From NCBI RefSeq assembly GCF_038595055.1, contig NZ_CP152002.1, forward strand, positions 3,702,501 to 3,766,500: 64,000 nt of DNA. The letters are read 5' to 3'. This document shows, piece after piece, positions 26,472 through 36,900 of the stretch. This DNA is from Paenibacillus sp. FSL R7-0345 (GTDB lineage: Bacteria; Bacillota; Bacilli; Paenibacillales; Paenibacillaceae). How positions within the stretch are numbered: position 1 is the stretch's first letter; each line of letters starts with the position of its first letter. The position numbers and the translations under genes are program-made. The notes under the pieces were generated by a model. The model was not told where the DNA came from and did no database searches. It saw only the letters and a list, made by a program, of their open reading frames with translations.

Positions 26472-27743
26472 TTACTGGTTACGCCCGTAATACAGCTTCA
26501 GATTCGTTACATCCACCAGATACAAAATATCTATGCCCTTGGGACTGCGGTCCACGGCCAGCCGCTCAATCGGGGTGCCCGGCGCAAGCGAGGTTTCCGT
26601 CCAGGTTCCGGCTGTATTAACGGCCATGAAGGCGCGGTCAGCACCGCTGCTTTTTACATAGTAGATTCTCGCAGCGCTCCCCGCCCAAGTCACATCTATA
26701 GCTGCATTAGTCGGCGCCGTGTTATAGACAGTCTGCAGGTTCCAGCCGGAAGCTTCGTAAGTCGCCAGTTTGACCGCAAAGCTTGTACTCCCCTCTTCAC
26801 GATAACGGTAAGCGATAACCGGACGGTTGGCAGAATCCACGGTCATTTTTGCGCTTTGCACGCCTGGGCCTCCGGGATCACTACCGCTCTGCACGTAAGC
26901 TTCTCCAGGAGCCATTGGCTGCACAATATCCGCTGTTGTCAGGCTAACTGGTGTAGCAACCGGCGTTCCGTCTGCTTTGGTAAATTCGTTGGTAGCAGGA
27001 CTATATTTCAGATACGACAGCTGGTGACGCAGCGGGCTGGCTGCAAAATACGCCCATTCAAACAGAATATGCAGATCTCCGTTAGAATCAAATACCAGAT
27101 CATCCGGATAGACAGACCGGTTAAGATGAGCCGCAATGATTTTCACCTGAGTCCACACCGAATCAGCATTGTTCCAGCGGAACAGAACGGCCTCTCTTTT
27201 ACCTGCCGGATCTTTATCTGCACGTACCAGCAAATACAAATCCCCGTTGGGAGCCGTCGTCAGCACCGGATACGTTACCGTCATACCCTGTGGCAGCTCG
27301 TCTGAGTGGTTCTGCGGTATTCCTCCTACTGTATCTGAACGGTAATACCGCCAGGTATTGCTGTGCATGGAGGCGAACACATGAAACCGGCCGCTCCCGT
27401 CTCTGGCCATGGAAGGCTGATTATGACCAAGATCGTCAAGGTACTCTGCAGGTGTAGTCCCGTCCATAAGCGGCAGCTTGCTCCAATTCCCGTCATTATC
27501 CCGTCTGGCAATAGCAACTGTGTGTTTACCCGGAATGGACCCCGGCGCATTATAAGCCATGTAAGCGTACTCAAAACCAAGCCCGTAGGTAGCAAGCGGT
27601 GACCACCATCCGGCCTGATTACTGGAATCCATCGGAAAAGGAACCACCTCCAGCACTGGTGCTGCAGTTCCCGCTCCCGCCGGCATCAGAGTCAGCATGG
27701 CCATAACAAAAATAGTTAGCTTCCATTTTCTCAGCTTGTTCAA
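26472..27743 (-). CDS. Secreted BNR_4-repeat protein, possible polysaccharide lyase
   Basis: 423 residues; TTG start with GGAGGCGG upstream. Signal peptide 1-27, then a single beta-propeller. GHNQPSMARDGSGRFHVFAS with HSNTWRYYRS is typical of the BNR_4 family, whose characterised members include ulvan-lyase-type PL24/PL25 enzymes. His106 and the YYRS segment lie where these enzymes keep catalytic or substrate residues, but I cannot confirm the catalytic set. The substrate is unknown; an acidic algal or plant polysaccharide would suit the lyases at the left end. It is a stand-alone gene with its own terminator. Confidence 0.7.
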   Translation of the reverse strand: MNKLRKWKLTIFVMAMLTLMPAGAGTAAPVLEVVPFPMDSSNQAGWWSPLATYGLGFEYAYMAYNAPGSIPGKHTVAIARRDNDGNWSKLPLMDGTTPAEYLDDLGHNQPSMARDGSGRFHVFASMHSNTWRYYRSDTVGGIPQNHSDELPQGMTVTYPVLTTAPNGDLYLLVRADKDPAGKREAVLFRWNNADSVWTQVKIIAAHLNRSVYPDDLVFDSNGDLHILFEWAYFAASPLRHQLSYLKYSPATNEFTKADGTPVATPVSLTTADIVQPMAPGEAYVQSGSDPGGPGVQSAKMTVDSANRPVIAYRYREEGSTSFAVKLATYEASGWNLQTVYNTAPTNAAIDVTWAGSAARIYYVKSSGADRAFMAVNTAGTWTETSLAPGTPIERLAVDRSPKGIDILYLVDVTNLKLYYGRNQ

Positions 27744-27872
27744 CTATTCCGCCTCCTTCATATGTTTACTGCAAGCTAAAAATAGCATGCCGCGTATAAA
27801 AAGGTTACTGTACATTTGCAAGATTGCTGTACGTACAGGAGATTTACAGCAAAAAAAGAAAGCCCGAAACCC

Positions 27873-27928
27873 GGACTTTCCCGAAATGGAACATATGTTC
27901 CCGATAGTAAAAAACGCCACTTTTGACC
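27873..27928. repeat. Interspersed repeat copy A with 14-bp palindrome
   Basis: GGACTTTC, then the perfect palindrome GGAACATATGTTCC at 27888-27901, then GCCACTTTT at 27916. The distance from palindrome to GCCACT is 28 bases, identical in copy B. Confidence 0.65.
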
Positions 27929-28029
27929 AACGACATACAAAACCGCTAAAATACCCGCTATTTTCTCTTTGAATTATGCTTAAAAAGGTAAATATACCCA
28001 TTCTAGCGAGTTACATACACCTGGAAAGT

Positions 28030-28086
28030 GGACTTTTTCAAGTCACGGAACATATGTTCTCAGAAGAATAAACTGCCACTATTCTC
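28030..28086. repeat. Interspersed repeat copy B
   Basis: Same layout and orientation as copy A: GGACTTTTTC at 28030, GGAACATATGTTC at 28047-28059, GCCACTATT at 28075. Sequence between the blocks is diverged, so the conserved blocks are probably what matters. Confidence 0.65.
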
Positions 28087-28113
28087 CCCTCGACCCAGCC
28101 ATATAACGCAAAC

Positions 28114-28149
28114 AAAAAGACGGCTGCCCTTAGCGGGCAGCCGTCTTTT
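28114..28149 (-). terminator. Terminator of FusB-like gene
   Basis: AAGACGGCTGCCC / GGGCAGCCGTCTT stem, 5-base loop, with Ts on the minus strand, 8 bases beyond the stop. Confidence 0.85.
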
Positions 28150-28156
28150 CATATCA

Positions 28157-28807
28157 TCAGGATTTTCGCACAGACAGAATGAACTTCTCGAGCGCCTCTG
28201 TACTCGTGATGCTGTGATTGCACGCATGATTGTCCATACAGACATACTGGCCAACAGAAGCAATGTTATCTTGTGAGGCATGTACAGGCTTGGTTGACAC
28301 CGAGAGGAATGCCAGCTCCTGATGCCGGTTGCAGAACAGGCAGTACCCCTTTTTATTCGTTGGGATCAGCCTTCCTTCAATTCCGATAAACTGTCCCTCA
28401 TGAGGATAGACAATAAACAGCTTATTGGCAGCTATATCTACCCAGCTCAGATAGGTGACGTACCTGAAATCAATTGTACTCAGATCCGGCACCCTCAGCT
28501 TCTTGGTCTTGGGAAACAGCTTTTGAATCTGCTTCAGCGTAATGCCGGGATATGGAACCATGAGCGGCTCCAGACTATCAATGAATCTCTGAAAATCATA
28601 ACCCGACTCAAACACCGAAATCTGCTCCAGCATCTTCTGCTGCTCCATACTAAGTCCTGCAAAAGCCTCCACAACCGTTACAGCCGCACGATACCTCACG
28701 GTCTCCAGCACTCTCCGGTCTGCGACCGTCCGCAAGGTGTTCTGCACGAATTCCGTTTGTTTCTTAATCACATTCAATTGATGGTTTCTAATAAATGGTG
28801 TATTCAT
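28157..28807 (-). CDS. FusB/FusC-type elongation factor G-binding protein
   Basis: 216 residues from ATG 28807 (AAGGGG upstream); the longer frame to 28918 lacks a ribosome binding site. An N-terminal helical domain is followed by a C-terminal treble-clef zinc domain with CLFCNRHQELAF and VCMDNHACNHSI, the four cysteines of the FusB family. These cytoplasmic proteins bind EF-G and free it from ribosomes stalled by fusidic acid; chromosomal homologues in Bacillales often have unclear everyday roles. The zinc ligands are intact. A TAGGCT/AGCCTA hairpin lies in the 5' region (about 28940-28965) and could be an attenuator, but that is not demonstrated. Confidence 0.85.
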   Translation of the reverse strand: MNTPFIRNHQLNVIKKQTEFVQNTLRTVADRRVLETVRYRAAVTVVEAFAGLSMEQQKMLEQISVFESGYDFQRFIDSLEPLMVPYPGITLKQIQKLFPKTKKLRVPDLSTIDFRYVTYLSWVDIAANKLFIVYPHEGQFIGIEGRLIPTNKKGYCLFCNRHQELAFLSVSTKPVHASQDNIASVGQYVCMDNHACNHSITSTEALEKFILSVRKS

Positions 28808-29064
28808 AGGTTTTCGCCCCTTAGATATGATAGTTAAGCTCATACCGGTGCAAAGCCTATTATTAGAAACGATAAAATCCAGTTGGGCGAATGAATTCCT
28901 TATTCTATCGTACCCCACGCAAAGTATCGCCCCTGATTAGGCTCTGCATGAGGACAGCCTAGCCAATGAGCAGTTAAGAAGTGCCATCAGTACAACCCCC
29001 AATCCAATTCACATGCGAAAAGTATAGCAGGATTAGGCAGATTGCTCAATTCATTTTCCCGGTG

Positions 29065-29841
29065 TTACAATTCATCCAGCATCCGCAGCAGCTGCCCGTA
29101 ACGTTCCAGCGTAGCAGTATCTTCTACTCTAATTCCCGAATTATAAAAAGCGATATGTCCGCTTCCGCTCTCCAGCAGCTGATCACACTCCAGGATCCGC
29201 TTCAGATTATTGGCCGTTCCGATACTGCCTGAGATAAAGTCCGTACCTTGCGGGAAAAGCTCTTTGATAACGTTAGTAAAGTAAGGGAAATGCGTGCAGC
29301 CAAGCACAACCGTTCCGTACTGGCACAGATCGAAGCGGGATAACTCCTGCTGCAGATAGCTTTTGACCAGCTCATCCTTAAACTCATGCTGCTCGGCGAA
29401 CGTAACCAGACCTGGAAGCGCCAGACTGTCGACGATATCCCGGTGGTCAAGCCGCTTGACCAGGTTAGTGAACTTTTCTTCCTTCAGCGTCAGATTCGTG
29501 GCCAGGACGAGCACCTTTTTGCGGTGAATCTCCCATTTCTGCACAGCCGGCTTTACGGCCGGTTCAATCCCGAGAATCGGAAAATCATACCGTTCACGCA
29601 ACTCCTCGATAGCGACACTGGTAGCTGTATTACAAGCAATGACTATTGCTTTTACCTGCTGCTCCGCAATAAACTGCACAGCCTGAAAAATATATTGTTT
29701 CACTTCTTCTTTTGTTTTCTCTCCGTAGGGCACATTCTTCGTATCCGCATAGAACAGGTAATCTTCATTTGGCAGAAGCTTCAGGGCCTGGTGCAGCACC
29801 GTAATTCCGCCGATTCCGGAGTCAAAAAAACCAATCCGCAT
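29065..29841 (-). CDS. murI: Glutamate racemase
   Basis: 258 residues. Converts L- to D-glutamate for peptidoglycan. All family motifs are present: DSGIGG at 7-12, YADTKNVPYGEK, the first catalytic cysteine in ACNTAT (Cys70), and the second in GCTHFPY (Cys182). Length is normal. It stands alone between the FusB-like gene and the GH13 gene, with about 85% of its shadow ORFs on the other strand having no coding signal. This is a housekeeping gene, showing that the DNA right of the transposon is core chromosome. Confidence 0.96.
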   Translation of the reverse strand: MRIGFFDSGIGGITVLHQALKLLPNEDYLFYADTKNVPYGEKTKEEVKQYIFQAVQFIAEQQVKAIVIACNTATSVAIEELRERYDFPILGIEPAVKPAVQKWEIHRKKVLVLATNLTLKEEKFTNLVKRLDHRDIVDSLALPGLVTFAEQHEFKDELVKSYLQQELSRFDLCQYGTVVLGCTHFPYFTNVIKELFPQGTDFISGSIGTANNLKRILECDQLLESGSGHIAFYNSGIRVEDTATLERYGQLLRMLDEL

Positions 29842-29905
29842 AATTTCACTCTTTTCGTGCTTGATAATTGCCTATCTATTTTAACACAAGACCTTCTGGA
29901 TTGAT

Positions 29906-29933
29906 GAAAAAAGACAGCCGGATACGGCTGCCC
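29906..29933 (-). terminator. Terminator of GH13 gene
   Basis: Minus-strand stem CAGCCG / CGGCTG with a 4-base loop followed by a run of Ts, 45 bases past the GH13 stop. Confidence 0.75.
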
Positions 29934-29978
29934 CATAATTTATGCGAATTAACTTCATATGTTCAGCTTACGGGTTAT

Positions 29979-32900
29979 CTATTTCAAGTAAGTCCCGCTC
30001 TCTCCGATTCCGCCGCTGCCGTTCAGCACATAGACTCTGGCGTTACCTTTGCCGGAGCAGTTCAGGGTAATGGTACCGTTCGTTACATTTTTGGTATCCC
30101 CTGTTACAGCATCCACATAAGTTCCGTTCGGAATACCCGTGAAGGTGGCGTTGCCGGAAATTGTTACCAGCGCGAAGCTGTCGATACCTTTGGCTGCGTC
30201 GGTGTATCTTCTTTTGAAAGCCAGATTGCCGCTGACATTCTCTGTGGAGTATTGACCCTTTTGCAGGGCAGGTACCGCTCTTCTGATCAGATTAAGCTGA
30301 CGGATGTGTTTGGCCAGCGGATGATTCAGCGATTCGGCGAGTGTACCCGTAGCATTCGTATATTTTCCAAAATCCTGCACAGTGACGCTGCCCTCAATAT
30401 GATCGCCGAAATAAGCGCGTCCTGTTGTACTAAGCGGTGCATTGGGTCCGACATCGATTGCTTTTCCCTTCTGGAATTCGATTTCCGAGCCATAGTAGAT
30501 AGCCGGGATGCCGCGGAAGGTGAACATCAATGCCAGATTTTCTGCCCAAGTATCCTGTGTTCCGGCAAAACGCTGATTTTCCGGCGCCTGGTCAGGAGCA
30601 TAGTCATGGGAATCCACGTAAGTCACGTTCCAGGTGGCATCATTATAGAACTGGTCTCCGCTGCGCATGCTGAACGCTTCCTGCGCTGTTTTGAACGCCC
30701 AGTGCATCGGGAAGTCGATCACGTCCATGCCCGATTTCATGGAGTAGTCCGGAGTATGATAAGTGTTGCCGATCAAAAAAGCATTATTCGATGTCGGCTG
30801 ACCCGCAGTTGTGGAGTTATCCGCCCATTCCTGTTCAACGGACAGCTTGTTGGAAGCGTAGTCATTTTGACCGTCGCCAGGGTAAGCTTTTGACGACTTC
30901 CACGTATAGAACGGTGTGGATATCGCCGGGATGCCGCTGTTCCAGACATCTCTGTACCGGGTAGCGACCTCACCGAAGATGAAGAAGTTTGAGCCGCCTC
31001 TTTCCTTCCATGCCGGAACAAAGTACTTGTTAAAAATATACCGGCTGACATGCTTCACCGTATCCACCCGGAAAGCGTCAACGCCCATATCGATATACTG
31101 ATTGTAGCTGTCGATCAGATACTGGTTGACCACCGGATTCTCCGTGTTGAGGTCCACACAATCCCCGGCGATTTGTCCGGTCTGGACGGTGTATGACTCC
31201 CAGGAGAGGCTTTTTTCTGTATGATAAATGTTGTTGTTAGTCTCGGCGGTTTTCATTAAGGCCAGTCTGGCCTGATACTGCTGATCCGGGGTCATGGAGT
31301 CGTAGTTGGCCGGCAGCTTGTTAGTTATTTTGAGCAGATTCGCGATCGTATCCGGCTTGGTTTCATCCTTCTTAAACATCGGGAACAGGTTCTCCTCGCC
31401 GAAATTGCCGGTATGATTGACGACGATATCCTGGATAACCTTGATGCCCTTGGCATGGGCGGCGTTGATCAGATCCTGGTAGGAGGCGCCTGCGGACTCG
31501 TATCTCGGATCGATTTTGGCAAAATTAATCGCGTGATAGCCGTGGTAATCATATCCGCTGGCATTCTGCACGACAGGTGTAATCCAGATGGCGCTGAAGC
31601 CGAGCGCTTTGATGTAATCAAGCTTTTGGATCAGGCCCTTGAAATCCCCTCGCCACGCCGGATCGGAATCCGGGTTGCCGGCCTTGGCATCGTCCCAGGC
31701 ATGGGCGTTGTTGCTGGTATCCCCGTCATAGAAGCGGGAAGTGATCACAAAGTAAATCGAATCCTCACGGAAATCCCCTTTGCTGCCGATGCTGTAGACG
31801 AAGCTTTGGGTCGCCTTGTTGCCGGCGGCGTCAAGAATGAGGAACTTGAGGGTAGTTGTTTTGGCAATCAGAATCTGCGGACCGGTCAGCCCGGCAAGCA
31901 CATTACCTGTGAGATATACTTTGGAGCTGGTAGTAGGCTCAGTTCCGTCATCCGTATAGTAGGCGGTTACCGTTCCAGCTTTGTTGTCTTTGATGTTAAA
32001 AGAGACATTGACCGCTGTAGCGGACTGGCCTACCGGCAGATTCGGCGTTATTACCGGCGGCTGCAGATCGGCATTCAGGTCAATCACATAGGCAAAAGAG
32101 GACACACTGCCTGCTACACCGTCCGCGTTCACGCCAAACGCTTTTATCGTTAGCGAGGATGAAACCTGGATTGGTCCAGTATACAGTGCCGATGCCGTCG
32201 TCGGTGTTGAACCGTTGGTAGTATAGTAGATTTTGTCGCCGGTATTGCTGCTGGTTAATGCAACCGTTTGTGCAGCATCGTATGTTTTTGGAGCGGGCGA
32301 GACGGTGATGACCGGTGTCTTCAGCGCTTCCGGATTAGCGCTATACCAGACGTTGTCTGTATAATACCAGCTTTCTTTTACATTACGGGTTAAATCGCCT
32401 GTCTGTTTGCCGTTGCTGTCATTGAAAATCAGGCTGGTGCTTGCCGCACCGGGAATGGTATAGCTGTACCAGTCATTGCCGTCGGCATTCATCAGAATGC
32501 CCGGCCAGGCTCCGCTGACAGGTACCGACGACGGACTCAGGTTCCAGTAATGGATGCGCATGGCCGAGTTCCAGCCGGACGGCTTTTTCACATGGACCGT
32601 AATACCCGCTGCAGTTGCTGTTGGTGACGGTGACGGTGTTGGTGTTACTACAGGTGTTGCTGTGGGTGTATTCGTAGGTGTGGGAGTTGCTGTGGGTACA
32701 GGAGTTGGTGAAGGTGTAACCACTGGAGTTGGTGATGGTGTGGCAGATGGAGTTGCCGTTGGTGTTGTTCCGGGCAGAACGGTTACATAATCAAGATTAA
32801 TATTTCCGCTGTCGGTTGAATCGTATTTATAGGTGATGGTGTTGCTGCCCGCCTGAAGGTTAAGTGACTCTGTCTGTTCGCCCCAGGTGTCCCAGCTGCT

Positions 32901-33488
32901 TAGATTTGCAAGTGTGGTTTGCTTGATTTTGGTCCCGTTCACATATACGGATACTGTTTTGTTACTGCCAGTCGCGTTCGCATAACGCAGGGTAGTGTTA
33001 TAGGTGCCTGCAGCAGACGCCTGTATGGTAAAAGCAGCGGCTGCCCCGCTGGCCGTATACCCGTCCACAAAACCCGATCCCGAGTAGCCGGTGTGATTGG
33101 TGTTTACTTTTGCCCCGCCTGTTAATGCCGCGTTTTCTGCTTCATATCTGCCTGCAGAGGGAATGGTTACGGTCCAGTTTTTGCCGCCGTTATTGTCCCA
33201 GCTGTCGGTTGGAGCAGTGATGTGATAGCAATACGTTAAAGTAGCCCCTTCCGCGACTGAAAGATTGGCCGTGAAGGTTGTTCCGCTTTTAGACATCGAC
33301 GTATCTGTTAGGCTCGACCAGTTATTCGTTGTCCAGTGCAGTGTTACAGCTGTTGCCGTACTGCTGGTATAAGTGACCGTATAATTAGTATTGCTGGCGG
33401 AAGCTCCGCCGGATGCACCGAACAAGCTGAAGCAGAGCGCAAAAATGACCAGCCAGGAAAGAAAACGCCTCGTTTTATTTCTTGCCAA
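29979..33488 (-). CDS. Multimodular GH13 alpha-amylase/pullulanase-like secreted enzyme
   Basis: 1169 residues from TTG 33488, preceded by GGGAGGTAG; the open frame to 33740 has no ribosome binding site. Order: signal peptide (to about 32, GGASA-SN), a starch-binding-type domain (CBM25/26-like), a CBM6/35-like domain ([14 protein letters not shown]), a Pro-Thr linker, a second starch-binding-type module ([18 protein letters not shown]), two chitobiase-C/FN3-like domains, then the GH13 barrel. GH13 regions are intact: [20 protein letters not shown] (nucleophile Asp), FGEV (acid Glu) and VDSHD (third Asp). It attacks alpha-glucan outside the cell; amylase versus pullulanase cannot be settled by eye. 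Palindromes upstream suggest sugar-responsive repression. Confidence 0.9.
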   Translation of the reverse strand: MARNKTRRFLSWLVIFALCFSLFGASGGASASNTNYTVTYTSSTATAVTLHWTTNNWSSLTDTSMSKSGTTFTANLSVAEGATLTYCYHITAPTDSWDNNGGKNWTVTIPSAGRYEAENAALTGGAKVNTNHTGYSGSGFVDGYTASGAAAAFTIQASAAGTYNTTLRYANATGSNKTVSVYVNGTKIKQTTLANLSSWDTWGEQTESLNLQAGSNTITYKYDSTDSGNINLDYVTVLPGTTPTATPSATPSPTPVVTPSPTPVPTATPTPTNTPTATPVVTPTPSPSPTATAAGITVHVKKPSGWNSAMRIHYWNLSPSSVPVSGAWPGILMNADGNDWYSYTIPGAASTSLIFNDSNGKQTGDLTRNVKESWYYTDNVWYSANPEALKTPVITVSPAPKTYDAAQTVALTSSNTGDKIYYTTNGSTPTTASALYTGPIQVSSSLTIKAFGVNADGVAGSVSSFAYVIDLNADLQPPVITPNLPVGQSATAVNVSFNIKDNKAGTVTAYYTDDGTEPTTSSKVYLTGNVLAGLTGPQILIAKTTTLKFLILDAAGNKATQSFVYSIGSKGDFREDSIYFVITSRFYDGDTSNNAHAWDDAKAGNPDSDPAWRGDFKGLIQKLDYIKALGFSAIWITPVVQNASGYDYHGYHAINFAKIDPRYESAGASYQDLINAAHAKGIKVIQDIVVNHTGNFGEENLFPMFKKDETKPDTIANLLKITNKLPANYDSMTPDQQYQARLALMKTAETNNNIYHTEKSLSWESYTVQTGQIAGDCVDLNTENPVVNQYLIDSYNQYIDMGVDAFRVDTVKHVSRYIFNKYFVPAWKERGGSNFFIFGEVATRYRDVWNSGIPAISTPFYTWKSSKAYPGDGQNDYASNKLSVEQEWADNSTTAGQPTSNNAFLIGNTYHTPDYSMKSGMDVIDFPMHWAFKTAQEAFSMRSGDQFYNDATWNVTYVDSHDYAPDQAPENQRFAGTQDTWAENLALMFTFRGIPAIYYGSEIEFQKGKAIDVGPNAPLSTTGRAYFGDHIEGSVTVQDFGKYTNATGTLAESLNHPLAKHIRQLNLIRRAVPALQKGQYSTENVSGNLAFKRRYTDAAKGIDSFALVTISGNATFTGIPNGTYVDAVTGDTKNVTNGTITLNCSGKGNARVYVLNGSGGIGESGTYLK
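32636..32780 (-). repeat. Threonine-proline linker coding repeat in GH13 gene
   Basis: Low-complexity GGTGTTGGTGA-type repeats on the plus strand encode a TPTPTPS-rich linker between carbohydrate-binding modules. It is coding, not an array. Confidence 0.8.
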
Positions 33489-33880
33489 ATAGACTACCTC
33501 CCGATAATGAAATGAAGAATCACACGCTTTAATGCGCAAACGTTTGCAAAAAATACAGCAAGGATATCCGCCCCGGTATATTCTCCCTGCGTTTAACCAT
33601 CCATCACCCCCATGAACTGATAGAAAAGCATCATTGTATGCGTTTGCAAAATTAAGCTGAAATAAAGCGGCTGCACGCCGTTCCCATACAATGGGTTTTT
33701 CCTGATTCTGATTATAGTATCCGGTATGTTGTGCGGTCAATGGATCTTTTGAGCTATAATCCGCAACTTTATCTGGTTAATGCCCGTTATTCCTGCTGAT
33801 TAAGCATGTAGAAACCGGTTTCCTGTATTTTATGCCAAAACGCCGCCTTCTGCCGGATGTAGCAGCCTGTTTTATGTAAA
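33489..33880. promoter_or_regulatory. Upstream region of GH13 gene with LacI/CcpA-type operators
   Basis: 392 bases without a gene. GCAAACGTTTGC at 33536-33547 is a perfect 12-bp palindrome identical to MalR-type operators and, with its flanks, one mismatch from the CcpA cre consensus. TATGCGTTTGCAAAA at 33637-33651 is a second partial site. Both lie within about 165 bases of the GH13 start, fitting repression of an alpha-glucanase gene. Confidence 0.6.
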
Positions 33881-33908
33881 AAGAGAGGGTCTGAAGACCC
33901 CCTCCTCC
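33881..33908 (-). terminator. Terminator of GH87-like gene
   Basis: GAGAGGGTCT / AGACCCCCTC stem with a 2-base loop and Ts on the minus-strand side, 20 bases after the stop. Confidence 0.75.
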
Positions 33909-33928
33909 CTGCTGCGCAGTCACTGCTG

Positions 33929-36900
33929 TCAATTATTGATGGTCAGATTAAATCCGGACTGGATGTAGTTCAGATTCGGGTAGGCAATATTGCTTGTGGC
34001 AAGGTTGTTGAAGGTAGCTGCTCCGTTGCCGGTATACGTATAGATGGCTGCCCCTTTATGCGGCCCGGAGAACCGTGAGGTAGTAATTCCGTCGAGTCCT
34101 GTTCCATTAATATTAATGTTATTAAATACGATATTCTCAAATCCGCCGCCATAACCGAACTGGACCGCATCACGCTGGGTGTTGATGATATCAATATTGG
34201 TAAAGGTCACATTTTTGATGGCATCATTGGAGGCCTCCAGATCGATAGCCCCTCTCTCCCCGTTGTAAAGATCCTGGCTGGTACCGCTGTTGATGATCGT
34301 TGTATCCGAGAACACAATATCCGTATTATTCTGGAAATGGTAGCCCGGGAACACGGTATTCATCCGGATGCCGGAACCGCCGACTGTATCTATAATGTAG
34401 TTGTGATCTGCTTTGTGTCCGCTTCCGCCAAAGAAAGCAATCGCTGCAGCCCGCCAGTTATTCTCAATCGTATTGTACGAGAAGGTATTATTTACTCCGG
34501 CCGGAGCTCCGTTGGTGTTGCTGGTCCATACGGCGAGCCCGTCGTCCCCGTTATTGCGGATACTGCTGTTGCGCACGGTTGAATTGCTGGTTCCCTGCGA
34601 AAAATTGATGCCGTCAGCCAGATTGTTGCGGATCCGGCTGTTTTCTACAATCAATCCGGTTGCATAGATCGCTGGTGTGTGCGCATAATCCCCTACCCAC
34701 ATCCCGCATTCAAAATGCTCCACCCACACATCATGGATAATTGAATTGGTACCGAAATTGTCCATAAAGCCTTTGTAAATGGCATTCTGGCCATAACGCG
34801 AGCGCAGATTCGAATTCATATAGACATTACTGAAATCCAGCTTTCCGGTGACGCGCAACGAGATTCCCCCGCCTGCCGCATTCGGATTGGTGAACTGGAT
34901 ATTGGTATGCCATAAGCCGGCACCGGTTATCGTGATGTTGTTGATTTTGCTGCTGACCGAGCCGATTTCCCACATCCCGCCAAGGTTAAACGTTCCTTCC
35001 GGAATATATAGCGTCTTGCCCGCAGCCACAGCTGCACTGACAGCAGCCTTGAAGGCAGCAAGATCATCTTTGCCGTCATTTGCTATTGCCCCGTGGTCGG
35101 TAACGGACACCGCATTGGCCGGACGGGCAATAGCGGCAGGAACCGGCTCAATCTCCAGGAAGTCTACACCGTATTCGTAGGCATCGCCGTTATTTTTCTG
35201 GATGCGGATCGTATCTCCGGCCTTGAGCGCCGTATCCAGCTTGAAGTGTACTTCATCAAAGCGGAACAGCGGACGTCCGCCGCCCGGTGCATCAGACGGC
35301 ATATCCCCTGAAAAATACTGCCAGCTGTAGTATGAAGTTAAGGCAGCTGTCTTGACCTTGCTCCCGTTCACATAGACATCCAGCGAGCCGCTCAGGCCCA
35401 TTCCGTCCGAGGAATCCGGCATGGTGAAACGCATGGTTACCCCGGCACCGCCCTGCCCGGGTCTGACGGTCCATTCGGCATAAGAGCCATTGGACGGAAG
35501 AGCAATGTACTTCTGGCCCGAAGCTTCCGATGCGGTCAACGACTGGTCAAAGGTCGGAGCCGTCCTGAGTACTGCCGCACCGCCTCTTACAGCATCCTCA
35601 GTGTCATATTTACTGTATGGCATACTTGCTCCGCGCAGAGCGTAGACAACCAGATTAGCCGTGCTGGTATTGTTATTCTGTTTGGAAGCTGCTTCATTTC
35701 CGTCTGCCGCTACCGTAACCGCTGCTGTATAATTTCCGTTCACAGCTGTCCACGTACCCGGGACGGTCAGTTGAACAGCCTGCCCTGCAGCGATCACACC
35801 GTTATAAGTGCCGTTAAAGGTCTGTACGGTGGCACCAGCGGCATTTTTAAGCACAACCGTTACAGCATGGGCCCCGCCGGCTGAGGCAATAATGCCCTGA
35901 TTCCGGAGACTGACCGAGAAGCCAACACTGCTGCCAGCTGACGGTGTACCCGGGCTCCACGAGACAGCTGCGGTAAGGTCAGAGCTAGCTATAGGATTAA
36001 CAACAAGCGGGGATGCATGGCTGTAGCTGTTATTCGCTTCATTCTGCTCGATGACCAGATTCGTCTCGTCCACCTTGGCGCTTAAAGCATAGCTGGCTGC
36101 AGTACGGGTTCCGGCATTAACCGTTACAGTAGACGAAGACCCTGCGGCAAGTGCACCGACGGCAGCTGTTCCGGCCAGCTCGTTGTTCAGGTAAAAGTTT
36201 ACCATGGTCGCTGCAGATGCAGTATTGCCGATTTTTTTTACAACAGCATTCAGCGTAACTGCACTGGCTTCATCCGGAGCGGCCGGTGTCCAGGACATCC
36301 CGGTGATGGTCAGATCCGGATTGGCGGCCGGTGAGCCGTACACCTGAAATTCCGCTATCTGGCCTGCAGGCGCGCCGCTGTTGGCTGTAATATTCAGCTG
36401 CAGCCGCTTAACTGTCGCAGTTACCGGAATAGTAACCGTATTACCGGTAGCCGGATTGAACGTATAGGTCTGGGCAGCAACCAGATTGCTGAAAGCGGTT
36501 GCAGTCTGATTATGCCCGAGCACCTGAATGGTCTGGGTCCGTGTCCCCCATTCCGCAGCCGGGTTCAGCTTCAGGACAATCGAGGTAATATTCTGATTGG
36601 CTCCAAAATCCAACGTCAGATTACTCGGGTTGCTGCCGCCTTCCCAATAAGTAGCGGTATTATTGTCAATAGCATTGGAAGCTGTGAAGTTCTGGGTTGC
36701 AGACGATGCGGTGATGTCTTTGCCGATCGCGATATTACTGCCCGGCGGAGAAGTTGGCGCTATTGTTGGTGAAGGCATTACGGTCTGAGTCGGCACAGGT
36801 GTCGGCGTGGCCGTAGGTGCTGAAGTTGCTGTAGGAGCAGGCGTAACAATTGGGGTTACTACAGGCGTAGGCGTAGGTGTAGCTGTTGCTGTGTCCGCCA

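Larger units (their letters stand above)
27744..28113. other. Intergenic region with duplicated palindromic element
   Basis: 370 bases with no convincing gene. Contains two copies of a spaced repeat centred on GGAACATATGTTC (listed separately) and a GAAAG-CCG...CGG-CTTTC hairpin at 27858-27880. Confidence 0.5.

Noticed and set aside
27744-28001. Minus-strand frame of 85 codons upstream of the BNR_4-type gene
   Set aside because: It overlaps the palindromic repeat copy A and a hairpin, lacks a ribosome binding site and resembles no protein.
29868-30893. 341-residue plus-strand open frame
   Set aside because: Antisense of the GH13 gene's 3' part; composition and motifs support the minus-strand gene.
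32554-32790. Repetitive plus-strand frame rich in Val and Gly
   Set aside because: It is the antisense of the Thr-Pro linker in the GH13 gene; no ribosome binding site and no independent signal.
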